64,000 nucleotides of DNA from DAOLCO01 sp964612555. Lineage in GTDB: Bacteria > Bdellovibrionota_C > UBA2361 > SZUA-149 > DAOLCO01. Made by a program: the position numbers and the translations under genes. Below the pieces are notes generated by a model. It searched no databases and had not been told where the DNA came from. It saw only the letters and a program-made list of their open reading frames with translations. Shown here piece after piece: positions 18,708 to 27,350 of this stretch; the first letter of the stretch is position 1, and each line of letters begins with the position of its first letter. Location of the stretch: NCBI GenBank assembly GCA_964612555.1, contig CAZTBW010000006.1, positions 140,416 through 204,415 of the forward strand. The letters are read 5' to 3'.

Positions 18708-19611
18708 CCCCAGCTAATGTACCTCCTGTGAGCCTACGCTTTGAAAGAAAGGAAGCTATCAGGAAAATAAGCGGAAGACCTACCACAAATACGATCAATC
18801 CCGAGAAGGTATGAAAGAACCCGGTTGCAGCCTCAGGGCTATAGAAATGGGATAAAACCCCAGTCAGGGCTACCCGAAAGATGTTAATGCACACGGCAAG
18901 AAAGAGACTTGCCAGTACCAGCGCGATTTTACCAATTACGGAAAGCGGCGTGAAAAAGGTCATTATGAACGCAAGACTGAGAAGAGCCATTACGGAACGC
19001 ATACCACTACACGCCTCTTCAACCATGAGACGCACCCCGGGCAGCTCTATAATATTACCCGAGAGGTACACCGGAACTTGCAGGAGTTCAAGTGTGGCAG
19101 CTCCCACCTTGGCGGCAAATACCTGCATAGGCCAGAAGAGCCGAACCACTACAGAATCCGGAAGGGGTTTTGCCATAATCAACAACAAAAATGGACCTGA
19201 AAAATATGTGACCGCGGTAGTACCAAATACGAGCCACACTATAGATATAGTGACCGGAAAAAAAGCAAGCCACGAAAGATAATTAAGTCTGGAGGCATAG
19301 CCAAGAAGAAGGAGTATAAGTCCGGATATTAAAAGGAGCGTTGGAAGAAATATTCTGAAATCGTTCACAGGATTTCTGTTTCTGAGAGAAGAGATTATCT
19401 GTTCTTTTCTGTCCCACAGTATGTACATGACAATAAAGGGGAGGATGAGCCCGTGAGAATAATCATCATCTTCCCAGCATATTTCTGATATCTCTTTTAA
19501 TGCATCGAAAAAGAGCGCAGCAATAAGCGCCAGGAGTGCTACCAGCAAAAGCCCGTCAAAAACCTTTATTTGGGAAGTGCGTTCCAGTTTTTCTTCTTTG
19601 ATTTCGCCCAC
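18694..19611 (-). CDS. Exosortase (multi-pass membrane cysteine protease/transpeptidase)
   Basis: The 305-residue protein has about eight membrane helices and the exosortase catalytic triad: Cys201 in VEEACSGMRS, Arg246 in NIFRVALTG and His267 in GFFHTFSG. Exosortases cleave C-terminal PEP-CTERM-type signals of exported proteins and are linked to extracellular polysaccharide production. The early motif DDDYSHGLILPF is also typical. It lies between argH (25 nt upstream) and epsI (overlapping downstream). No protein with a convincing PEP-CTERM tail is in this window, so substrates must be elsewhere. Confidence 0.9.
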   Translation of the reverse strand: MGEIKEEKLERTSQIKVFDGLLLVALLALIAALFFDALKEISEICWEDDDYSHGLILPFIVMYILWDRKEQIISSLRNRNPVNDFRIFLPTLLLISGLILLLLGYASRLNYLSWLAFFPVTISIVWLVFGTTAVTYFSGPFLLLIMAKPLPDSVVVRLFWPMQVFAAKVGAATLELLQVPVYLSGNIIELPGVRLMVEEACSGMRSVMALLSLAFIMTFFTPLSVIGKIALVLASLFLAVCINIFRVALTGVLSHFYSPEAATGFFHTFSGLIVFVVGLPLIFLIASFLSKRRLTGGTLAGGVHE

Positions 19612-19636
19612 GAGAGTATAAAAATTGTAGTTGATT

Positions 19637-20995
19637 TCAGATTGCTAATAGTTCATCGGGTAATCCGGAGAGAATCTTTACCTCAGACTGAACTGCTTTA
19701 GAGGTGCTGTCAAGTTCCTTTTTTGCTTGAGTTATTTCCATTTCGAGGGTTTTGGCTATGTATTCAAAGTCTTTTTGAAGCTCCTCGCAGTTGATGACCC
19801 CGGCGGCAAGGTCCTGTGCAGTGGTCTGGTACGCCTCCCTGAATGGAACCCCCTTCTGCACCAGGCGGTATGCGTGATACGTGGCATAGAGTTCAGGAGT
19901 TTTGGATTTTTCAAGTACGTCCGGATTATGTTCTATACCCTCAAGTACTGTTGTGAAAATCTGAACCGCCTGAGCGGTCATTTTAGACGCACGTATAAGG
20001 GGATCCTTGGTGTACTGAAAATCTCTGTGATAATGTGAAGGCAATTTTGCGGTAAGAGATTCAAGTTCAAATTGACATGCTCTTACTTTACTTGCCTGAG
20101 CACGGAGCAGTTCCAGAACATCAGGGTTTCTCTTCTGAGGCATGATAGAAGAGCCTGTCGTAAAAGCTTTAGGGATGGTGAAAAATCCGGTTTCGGACAT
20201 GCTGTACAAAATCATATCTGAAGAGTACTTCTCAATAAGTCCGGAAATATCACTTAAGAGGCGAAGAGTTTTTGTTTCGTATCTCCCTCTGCTGTTTTGA
20301 ACCTCAATAGGATTTCTTTGTGTTCTTTTGAATTTTAAGAGTTTTGACGTCATATCCCGGTCTATCTCAATAGGAGTGTAGAACCCGGAAGCCGCACCGA
20401 GAGGATTTTCGTTGATTACTTCATAAAGAGAAAGTGCTTCTCTTAGTAGTGAAAGTCCTGCTTCTGCAATTGAGGCAAACCACATGCCAACCGATGCGGG
20501 CATGGCTTGTTGAAAGTGTGTATAGCCGGGCATCTGAATCCGAAGCGTAGGTAGAGCGCGTTCCAGTGAAGTGGATACGGTCTGTAACAGACGATTTGCA
20601 TGTTCAAGTATCAGATGTCTGAGGAGAAGTCGCATGGCGACCATTACCTGATCGTTTCTTGAGCGTGCCGTGTGAATTCGTTTACCTGCTTCCCCGCAGG
20701 ACTCTGTAAGGAAAACTTCAAGTGCAGTGTGGGCATCTTCCAGTTCGGAGGGGATGGGAAATGAATTTGTTTTACCGAGCTCAAAAGCTTTTTTCAGACT
20801 GGAAATCAAACCCTTAAGTTCTTCTTTTGAGAGCAGTTTTTTTGAATATAGCATTTTTGCATGAGCGGCAGATGCCAGACAATCCCAGGGTATGAGATTA
20901 AGATCAACCTCCGGATCGTTCCCCACAGTAAACGAGTGAATCTCCTTATTAAGCGATTCCCCCTTGTCCCAAAGCCTTTTATTTGCAGAAGTCAA
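19637..20995 (-). CDS. argH: Argininosuccinate lyase
   Basis: The 452-residue protein is a fumarase/aspartase-superfamily enzyme that splits argininosuccinate into arginine and fumarate, the last step of arginine synthesis. The superfamily signature GSSIMPQKRNPD is intact, as are HTARSRNDQV and MPGYTHFQQAMP near residues 115 and 157. The usual N-terminal LWGGRF is LWDKGES here. It heads the minus-strand run argH-exosortase-epsI. Other arg genes are not nearby, so its grouping with the sorting genes is probably incidental. Confidence 0.93.
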   Translation of the reverse strand: MTSANKRLWDKGESLNKEIHSFTVGNDPEVDLNLIPWDCLASAAHAKMLYSKKLLSKEELKGLISSLKKAFELGKTNSFPIPSELEDAHTALEVFLTESCGEAGKRIHTARSRNDQVMVAMRLLLRHLILEHANRLLQTVSTSLERALPTLRIQMPGYTHFQQAMPASVGMWFASIAEAGLSLLREALSLYEVINENPLGAASGFYTPIEIDRDMTSKLLKFKRTQRNPIEVQNSRGRYETKTLRLLSDISGLIEKYSSDMILYSMSETGFFTIPKAFTTGSSIMPQKRNPDVLELLRAQASKVRACQFELESLTAKLPSHYHRDFQYTKDPLIRASKMTAQAVQIFTTVLEGIEHNPDVLEKSKTPELYATYHAYRLVQKGVPFREAYQTTAQDLAAGVINCEELQKDFEYIAKTLEMEITQAKKELDSTSKAVQSEVKILSGLPDELLAI

Positions 20996-21087
20996 TTAAA
21001 ACACCAATACTATTAATCATTTGTACAAAATAACTGTATCATATTACTCTTAAAAACTGGAATCGTAAATGCTTTTGATGTAATTAG

Positions 21088-21111
21088 TTTGACGCCTAAT
21101 TTGACGCTTAT
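21088..21111 (+). promoter_or_regulatory. 12-bp tandem TTTGACGC repeat before trmD (possible promoter/operator)
   Basis: TTTGACGC occurs at 21088-21095 and again at 21100-21107, a 12-bp period that includes two TTGACG hexamers resembling a -35 box. The -10 partner is not clear (TATGAA at 21110 would be 15 nt from the first). It lies in the 142-bp spacer between the divergent argH and trmD genes and could serve as promoter or operator for trmD. Confidence 0.25.
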
Positions 21112-21137
21112 GAAATAAGGAAATTCTTGTTTAATTA

Positions 21138-22421
21138 ATGAAATATCAGATCATCACATTATTCCCCGAGCTTTTTACCCCATTCCTGTCTCATACTCTC
21201 ATATCTCGTGCTCAAAAAGAGGCTCGTATTGACGTGAGTTTATCTCAATTAAGGGACTTTGCTGTTAACACTCAGGGGCAGGTTGATGATGCGCCTTATG
21301 GGGGCGGGGGTGGGATGATTTGCAGAATTGAATCATCTGTGGCTTCGGTTGAAGCTGCAAGGAAGAAAGATCCTTCGGCAAAAGTAATTCTTTTTACTCC
21401 CCGAGGTGTTCCTTTTACTCAGAAAAAAGCGAGAGAGCTTGTTGATACTGCAAGAGAGTCAAACAGTGGTTTTATTTTATTCTGCTCAAGGTATGAAGGG
21501 GTGGATGAGCGTTTTGTTGAAGGGTGGGTAGACTATGAATTCTCAATTGGTGATGCCGTGTACATGGGCGGAGAAGTACCTGCCATGGCATTTGTGGAGG
21601 CAACCGCACGGCTTCTTCCTGATGTCCTTGGTAATGATGAATCACTACGTGAAGAGTCTTTTGAACTGGGTGGGCTTGAATATCCTCACTACACTCGACC
21701 TTCCGAATTCAGGAGTATGAAAGTACCGGAAGTGCTTCTTGGCGGTAATCACGGAGAAATTGCCGCATGGAGAAAAAAACAATCCCTGATCGATACTTCA
21801 ATCAGAAGACCGGACTTGCTTAAAGAGGTGTTACCCTCTCGGTCTGTATCAGATGCAGTTGTTCGTCCTCCTATGTATCTTGCTCTTATCCATCATCCGG
21901 TGGTGGATAAACAGGGTCAGGTCATAACCTCTTCTGTAACGAATCTTGATGTGCACGATATTGCACGGAGTGTTCGCACTTTTGAGTTGGATGGGTATTA
22001 TGTTGTTCATCCTTCGCTTGCGCTTAGAAAACTGATTACGAAAATATGTGATCACTGGGCTGGAGAAGCGGGTCTTGAGTATAATGCTAACCGCAGTGAA
22101 GCACTGAAGTATATTCAAACACTGCCCGCACTTGAGGATGTTCTCACTGATATTGTTTCAAAGCATGGTGTTCTTCCTCAAATCATAGTGACTTCTGCCC
22201 GTCCGGGTGAGCGAATCATGGATTATGAAGACTTCAAGAAACTGCTTCCCCAGCTTGAGGCACCCTTACTTATTTTGTTTGGTACTGCCTGGGGTATGCA
22301 CTCCAGTATTATTGAGCGTGCAGAGTATCGCCTGGCACCAATCTATGGTCCCGGGGAGTATAACCATCTTTCGGTTCGTTCTGCGGTGGCTATCATTCTT
22401 GATCGTTTGTTTGGGACATAG
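21138..22421 (+). CDS. trmD: tRNA (guanine-37-N1)-methyltransferase fused to a second SPOUT-type RNA methyltransferase domain
   Basis: The 427-residue protein is far longer than TrmD (about 230-250). Residues 1 to about 235 are TrmD: ITLFPELF, VDDAPYGGGGGM, LFCSRYEGVDERF, the knotted SAM site SIGDAVYMGGEVPAM, and HYTRPSEF. TrmD makes m1G37 and prevents frameshifting. From residue 246, MYLALIHHPVVDKQG begins a separate domain resembling the RNA methyltransferase family COG4752/PF09936, with knot-like segments LLILFGTAWGMH and YNHLSVRSAVAIILDRL. In many delta-type bacteria this is a separate gene next to trmD; here they are one frame. The start is fixed by an in-frame stop upstream, and the ribosome site (AAGGAAA) is unusually far, about 16 nt. 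Confidence 0.88.
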   Translation: MKYQIITLFPELFTPFLSHTLISRAQKEARIDVSLSQLRDFAVNTQGQVDDAPYGGGGGMICRIESSVASVEAARKKDPSAKVILFTPRGVPFTQKKARELVDTARESNSGFILFCSRYEGVDERFVEGWVDYEFSIGDAVYMGGEVPAMAFVEATARLLPDVLGNDESLREESFELGGLEYPHYTRPSEFRSMKVPEVLLGGNHGEIAAWRKKQSLIDTSIRRPDLLKEVLPSRSVSDAVVRPPMYLALIHHPVVDKQGQVITSSVTNLDVHDIARSVRTFELDGYYVVHPSLALRKLITKICDHWAGEAGLEYNANRSEALKYIQTLPALEDVLTDIVSKHGVLPQIIVTSARPGERIMDYEDFKKLLPQLEAPLLILFGTAWGMHSSIIERAEYRLAPIYGPGEYNHLSVRSAVAIILDRLFGT

Positions 22422-25328
22422 ATGAATAATCCCAAAAATTGCTTTCGTCCATATTTGGAAGAATTCAGAGAGCTCGTTGATGAAAGTTCCTGGTCTTCTG
22501 CCGTTCAGTCGTCTCGTACTGCCGATTTTCAAGGGTGGGTGGAGGGAGATAGCGTTATGGTTTCAGTGCGTCTTCAGCATGAGAAAAAAGCGGTACGAAT
22601 GGAATTTTCCATGTGTGAACATCGCTATTTAGCTGATTGCAGTTGTCAGGATGACCCTTGTATTCACTTACTTTGTGGTGTGATACTTGCTAATTCCGGG
22701 TGGGATTCTATTGTAGATGCAGGGAAAGGTGCCGCACCTGCCGGAACGATACCCTATCTTCAGTATTCTCTTTTATATAAAGATTCCTTGTTGCATGTTG
22801 AAAGGTATCTTTGTTCGGAAGATGTGAGGAAAATATTTTCTGAATCACTTGTCGAGTATATAGGCGGGATTTCTTCAGGAAGGATTCAGGCAGAAATGCC
22901 TATGGTTGGCACTGATGATTATATAGTTGACCGGGCACTTGGTCAGAAAAAACAGACTTTGATTCTTAAAGAATTCTTTAATGATACCATGAAAGCATTA
23001 TCAAGGCTTTCTCACGTTTCATATGAAGGGTTGAAAGTGCAAGTGGAGCGGGATAGCGAGAACTCTGTCATCAATGCTCGCATCTCTCGTGGAGGGATTG
23101 AGCTTGTGCCTGAGAAAAGGGAGCCGGAAGGGGTCTTTGTTGAAAATGGGATTCTTAAGTGGGAAAGAGAGCTTCCTGATAATCTGTTACGTTATGTGCA
23201 AAAAATAAATTATATTTCTCTTGAAGAGGTTTCATCTTTTCTTGATGATACGCTTCCGTATATAAAAAAATATATTACAGTTAATCCTCCTCAAGAAGGC
23301 TGGGCTGAAATAGTTGAAGTCCCTCCAAGATTGGTATTTAAAACCGAGTCCATTGATTCAGGTTATTCAATCCTACCGCTAATTGAATATGGAGAGCCTC
23401 CTCTTGCGGTTATTGGTCTGAGAGGTGAGTACGAAATTCTGGATGGAACTAAACTTCCTAAAAGAAATATTGCTCAGGAAATTGAAATTTCAAAACAGAT
23501 TTTGAAAAAAGGGAGATTAGTCCTGGGTGAACGAAAAGTGGTCACTGATGATCAGGCGGTATATTACGCAGAGCTGTTGGAAGGGGAAGCCGTAGAAGGG
23601 AGCGTTCACAAGCGTTATATTCCAAAGAGCACCTTAGTCCCTTCAATAAAGAGTACTGGAAATGAAATGGAGGTGGTGTTTGAGTCTGTGGGTGACTCTT
23701 CTGAAAGTCTTAACCTTGATATTGTACTTCGTTCATATTCAAATGGGGCATCGGTAGTATCGCTTCCTTCGGGAAGCTGGGCACGACTGCCTGAGAACTG
23801 GATAAAAGATATTATTCCCTATGCATTACATACTACTGATTCCGGTACAATATCTTCGTCTCATAAGAATCGAGTGGCGATGCAGCTTGCTCCTTTTATT
23901 GGTGACAGTGGTATTGATGTGCTCAGGGGTTTTTTTAATAAAATTTCAGAAAAAGAAGATTCTTCAATTAAGGAAAAAATTCCCGGAACTATTCGGCTCA
24001 GATCATATCAGGAGGAGGGAGTGCGCTGGGTTTCGTCTCGTGCCGCATGTAAAGATATGGGTGCTTTACTTGCTGATGATATGGGGCTTGGAAAAACGAT
24101 TCAAACTCTTGCATCTCTGAAATTTCCGGCTCTTGTGGTTGTTCCAACGAGTCTGCTTCCCCAGTGGGAGGATGAGCTACGCATATGGTATCCGGAAAAT
24201 TCTCTTTGTGTGTATCACGGGGCGGCACGCTCATGGGATGAATCAAGTGATATTACGCTTAGTACTTATGGAATTTTAAGACAGGAGTCCGAGCTTTTTT
24301 CTTCACGAGTATTTGAAATAATTGTCCTCGATGAAATACAGACCATTAAAAATCCTGAAAGTGGTGTGACAGAAGCCACCTGTGGTCTCAGAGGAAATTT
24401 CAGACTTGGGCTTACAGGAACTCCGATTGAGAATTCGGTTATTGATTTATGGAGTATCTTTAATTTTCTGCTTCCCGGTATGTTACCCGACCCTGAGCGG
24501 CTCATGAAGATAACAGAAACCCCTCAGGGTCTTGATGTTATAAGAAAGATGATTTCACCTTTTATTTTGAGGAGAAAAAAGACTGAAGTTTTATCCGAAC
24601 TCCCGGAAAAAACGGAAATACTGGTTTCCTGTCGAATGGAGTCAGAGCAACAGAGGTACTATGATATGCTTCTTGATTCTGCAAGAGATGAAGCACGTAA
24701 GTATATTCATGGAGGTAAAGGAGTTCTGAGTCTTTTTGAAAAACTCCTGAGGCTTAGACAGGTGTGTGTTCATCCGTTTTTGATTGACAAGGGGGTTGAT
24801 AAGGGTTCTGCGGTATCTTCTGTTAAAATAGAAACCATACTTGATTATCTGGAGCGCATCACAGTTTCGGGACATAAAGTATTACTTTTTTCACAATGGA
24901 CTACCGCGCTTGATATTATAGAACCATTGATAGCTTCTCGCATATGTACTCCTCTGCGGATTGACGGAAGTACCACTAACAGGGCATCCGTCCTTAATCG
25001 ATTCAAGTCAGAATCGGAGTTCCCCGTTCTCCTTCTTTCATTAAAAGCGGGTGGAGTCGGACTGAATCTCACCGAAGCTGATCATGTACTGTTTCTTGAC
25101 CCCTGGTGGAATCCGGCAGTGGAGAAGCAGGCAGAAGATCGGGTGTATCGTATCGGTCAGGACAATCCAGTATTTATTTATCGAATGATAGTAAAAGACA
25201 GCATTGAAGAAAAAATACTTGAGCTTCATAAGAGAAAATCAATGCTGAGCGAAGCGCTCCTTGAGGGTGATGCTTCCAAAAATTCTATTGTATCCGAAGA
25301 AGATCTGCGTTTTCTGCTTTCTTTTTAG
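22422..25328 (+). CDS. SWIM zinc-finger SNF2-family helicase
   Basis: The 968-residue protein starts on the base after the trmD stop. A SWIM zinc finger (DCSCQDDPCIH, about residues 72-82; CxC...CxH) leads. The SNF2 ATPase core has ADDMGLGKTIQTL (Walker A near 553), LDEIQTIKNP (DExx box, about 636) and LGLTGTPIEN. The helicase C lobe has LLFSQWTTALD, LLLSLKAGGVGLNLT and DPWWNPAVEKQAEDRVYRIGQ-type arginine fingers. SNF2 proteins translocate on duplex DNA and remodel protein-DNA complexes; bacterial SWIM/SNF2 proteins such as the HepA-like group have mostly unknown targets. Downstream is the palindromic element at 25335. Confidence 0.88.
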   Translation: MNNPKNCFRPYLEEFRELVDESSWSSAVQSSRTADFQGWVEGDSVMVSVRLQHEKKAVRMEFSMCEHRYLADCSCQDDPCIHLLCGVILANSGWDSIVDAGKGAAPAGTIPYLQYSLLYKDSLLHVERYLCSEDVRKIFSESLVEYIGGISSGRIQAEMPMVGTDDYIVDRALGQKKQTLILKEFFNDTMKALSRLSHVSYEGLKVQVERDSENSVINARISRGGIELVPEKREPEGVFVENGILKWERELPDNLLRYVQKINYISLEEVSSFLDDTLPYIKKYITVNPPQEGWAEIVEVPPRLVFKTESIDSGYSILPLIEYGEPPLAVIGLRGEYEILDGTKLPKRNIAQEIEISKQILKKGRLVLGERKVVTDDQAVYYAELLEGEAVEGSVHKRYIPKSTLVPSIKSTGNEMEVVFESVGDSSESLNLDIVLRSYSNGASVVSLPSGSWARLPENWIKDIIPYALHTTDSGTISSSHKNRVAMQLAPFIGDSGIDVLRGFFNKISEKEDSSIKEKIPGTIRLRSYQEEGVRWVSSRAACKDMGALLADDMGLGKTIQTLASLKFPALVVVPTSLLPQWEDELRIWYPENSLCVYHGAARSWDESSDITLSTYGILRQESELFSSRVFEIIVLDEIQTIKNPESGVTEATCGLRGNFRLGLTGTPIENSVIDLWSIFNFLLPGMLPDPERLMKITETPQGLDVIRKMISPFILRRKKTEVLSELPEKTEILVSCRMESEQQRYYDMLLDSARDEARKYIHGGKGVLSLFEKLLRLRQVCVHPFLIDKGVDKGSAVSSVKIETILDYLERITVSGHKVLLFSQWTTALDIIEPLIASRICTPLRIDGSTTNRASVLNRFKSESEFPVLLLSLKAGGVGLNLTEADHVLFLDPWWNPAVEKQAEDRVYRIGQDNPVFIYRMIVKDSIEEKILELHKRKSMLSEALLEGDASKNSIVSEEDLRFLLSF

Positions 25329-25334
25329 CTGCTT

Positions 25335-25423
25335 GGGAGAGTAATGTTTTTGTTTGTTTTGCTCAAATGGCTCCCTTCGGTCTGCTTGAGTTTTCGCAAA
25401 ACAAACAAAAACATTACTCTCCC
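25335..25423. repeat. Palindromic element A: conserved core with variable 22-nt complementary arms
   Basis: The left arm (25335-25362) and right arm (25396-25423) are perfect 28-nt reverse complements. The innermost 6 nt (TTTTGC/GCAAAA) and the 33-nt centre, which begins TCAAATGGCTCCC and ends GCTTGAGTTTTC, are shared with element B at 53386-53515; the outer 22 nt are not. CGTTCGT follows at 25426, two bases after the arm, at the same offset as in element B. It lies between convergent genes (SNF2 and aroK), so it could also stop transcription. A TGACACGTGTCA palindrome lies further right at 25486-25497. Confidence 0.85.
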
Positions 25424-25516
25424 CCCGTTCGTGCCTTATGTGTAGGGAAAATTTTAAGTACCACCCTCTTTTTATGGCTGAACCCTGACACGTGTCAATT
25501 TATGGTTTTTAGGGTT

Positions 25517-26053
25517 TTATCCGCATTCATCTGCGGTTAAACAAGAAATAATAAGGTTTGCTATTGTCTCTGGAGATTTTGATTCTGCCTTGATGTGATA
25601 GTGAGATCGTTCTTTATAAATGGGAACTCTTTGATCGTAGAGTTCCTTTGCGGCTTTATCGTCTGTAAACAAGGGGCGCATGGTTTGGGGGGTGTTTTTT
25701 TCCTGTTCTTTGATTCTTGTTCTGCACTCTTCAAATGGTACTTCGAGATAGATTATAAAATCATCAGGGTGAAAGAGAGAGATGATGTTTTCCTGGCAGA
25801 TTGTGCCGCCGCCGAGGGAAATTACCTGATTTGTGTTTTCAAGAAGTTTTTTTAATGCCTGGTATTCACAATTTCGAAAGTATGGTTCTCCTTTTTTGGA
25901 AATCATTTGTGCGATGCTTGAAAACCCGGAGCTTTGTATAAGCTCCGTATCCGTTTCTTTAAATGGAATAGAAAGAGTTTGGGCGAGGTGTGCGCCAATG
26001 GTACTTTTTCCACTTCCCATGAAGCCGGTGATGATCAGATTACGAAAGTCCAT
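25517..26053 (-). CDS. aroK: Shikimate kinase
   Basis: The 178-residue protein phosphorylates shikimate with ATP in the chorismate pathway. The P-loop GFMGSGKSTIG (residues 10-20), the shikimate-binding D in ETDTELIQ, FRNCEYQALKKL and the GGGT of VISLGGGTIC match the family, as does the lid region around MRPLF. Its start overlaps the tatD 3' end by 14 nt, so it is last in the metG-beta/tatD/aroK operon. Together with aroA and pheA in this window it contributes to aromatic amino acid synthesis. Confidence 0.92.
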   Translation of the reverse strand: MDFRNLIITGFMGSGKSTIGAHLAQTLSIPFKETDTELIQSSGFSSIAQMISKKGEPYFRNCEYQALKKLLENTNQVISLGGGTICQENIISLFHPDDFIIYLEVPFEECRTRIKEQEKNTPQTMRPLFTDDKAAKELYDQRVPIYKERSHYHIKAESKSPETIANLIISCLTADECG

Positions 26054-26813
26054 GAAAAAGACGAAGGGCGTTTTCGGTGGTTATTTTGGAAACTTCGTTG
26101 AAATCTGTTTGATGCGTTTTGGAAAGAGTTTCTGCGATATGTGATATGTGTGCGGGCTCGCTTTTTTTACCTCGATGCGGTTCGGGTGCCATATAGGGGG
26201 AGTCCGTTTCCAGCATGATCTGAGAGAGAGGGATTTTTGAAGCTTCGTTTCTAATTGCATGAGCGTTTTTAAAAGTAATGATACCCGTGTAAGAAACCAT
26301 AAAATTAATATCTGAAAGCAGCTTTGCTTCATCTGCCGTTCCTGAAAAACAATGAAATACCCCGCCAACTTCTTCTGCTTTTTGTTCTTTGAGTATTTTT
26401 ACACATTCTGAAAATGCATCACGGCAATGAATAACGAGAGGTTTTTTAATGTTTTTTGCGATATCAATTGTGTTCCTGAAAAGTACCTCCTGTTTTTTAA
26501 AGTCCGACCACTCTTTAAAAAAATCCAGACCCGTCTCACCTATGGCGACCACTTTAGGGTTTTCGGTCAGGGAAAGCAGTTGATCTGTCCAGAGGTGATT
26601 ATCAGCATCATGGGGATGGATGCCCACCGTTGCATAAACCTCCTTATATTTTTCTGAAATACTTACTGCTTCAAATGAAGAAGAGGTACCTTGTGAAGCA
26701 CCTATACAGATCATTTTATTGACGTGAACATTCTTTGCTCTTTCAATCAGAGAAGACAGCTCTGTTTCAGAAAGATCATTGATATGACAGTGTGTATCAA
26801 TTAGATAGTTCAT
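26040..26813 (-). CDS. tatD: TatD family metal-dependent DNase
   Basis: The 257-residue protein is a TIM-barrel hydrolase of the TatD family: DTHCHINDL at residues 6-14 (metal His pair), ATVGIHPHDAD, VAIGETGLDFF, PLVIHCRDAF, GVFHCFSGTADEA and LETDSPYMAPEPHRG. Members show 3'-5' exonuclease or D-aminoacyl-related activities; the physiological role is unsettled. It is co-transcribed with the metG beta-subunit gene (18 nt upstream) and aroK. Linkage of tatD to metG is common in bacteria and supports the call. Confidence 0.9.
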   Translation of the reverse strand: MNYLIDTHCHINDLSETELSSLIERAKNVHVNKMICIGASQGTSSSFEAVSISEKYKEVYATVGIHPHDADNHLWTDQLLSLTENPKVVAIGETGLDFFKEWSDFKKQEVLFRNTIDIAKNIKKPLVIHCRDAFSECVKILKEQKAEEVGGVFHCFSGTADEAKLLSDINFMVSYTGIITFKNAHAIRNEASKIPLSQIMLETDSPYMAPEPHRGKKSEPAHISHIAETLSKTHQTDFNEVSKITTENALRLFHGLS

Positions 26814-26831
26814 TTAAGAATAGAGTCTTGA

Positions 26832-27215
26832 TTATCTTACGGTTGAACCGCCTTCAAATTTTTCTGATACGCTTACCAGTTCAAGGTCGCCATTTTCGTT
26901 AGAGGCAGCAAGAAGCATTCCTTCGCTGAGCTGTCCCATCAGTTTTGCAGGCTGAAGATTGGCAACTACAATGATTCTTTTGTTAATAAGGTTTTCAGGG
27001 CTATAGTGTTTTGCAATCCCGGCAAGAACCTGTTTTCTACCGAGCGCAGCACCTAGATTAACCTGAAGTTTCATCAACTTTTCTGATTTTTCAATTTTTT
27101 CAGCTTCTTCAATCACACCGACTCTCAGTTGAACCTTGGAAAAATCCTGTATGCTGATAAGCCCTTCTGCCAGTTCCGGCTTAGGTAATGAATCATCTGT
27201 CATTTTAAGCTCCAT
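26832..27215 (-). CDS. Methionyl-tRNA synthetase beta subunit (tRNA-binding EMAP/Trbp111-like domain)
   Basis: The 127-residue protein is an OB-fold tRNA-binding domain: FSKVQLRVGVIEEAEKI, VNLGAALGRKQVLAGIAKHY, VVANLQPAKLMGQLSEGM. In many bacteria this domain is the C-terminus of MetG. Here it is a separate subunit, encoded divergently from the catalytic gene 135 bp away. It should dimerise and raise tRNA affinity of MetG. The first ~20 residues are an acidic leader before the domain. Confidence 0.9.
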   Translation of the reverse strand: MELKMTDDSLPKPELAEGLISIQDFSKVQLRVGVIEEAEKIEKSEKLMKLQVNLGAALGRKQVLAGIAKHYSPENLINKRIIVVANLQPAKLMGQLSEGMLLAASNENGDLELVSVSEKFEGGSTVR

Positions 27216-27258
27216 AATTTTTGCGAAAGGGTATCATACCTGATAATAAATGAATAGC

Positions 27259-27288
27259 TTTACAGTTTATCTGGAGATTTCATATATT
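27259..27288 (+). promoter_or_regulatory. Possible sigma-70-type promoter for metG
   Basis: TTTACA (27259-27264) and TATATT (27283-27288) are separated by 18 bp in the metG/metG-beta divergent spacer. Match to consensus is moderate, and other AT-rich hexamers nearby could serve. Confidence 0.3.
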
Positions 27289-27350
27289 TAGAAATTATAA
27301 ATAGATAGCTATAAACAAGAGTGTATTCATTTTTCAAGAGGTAGAGCACA

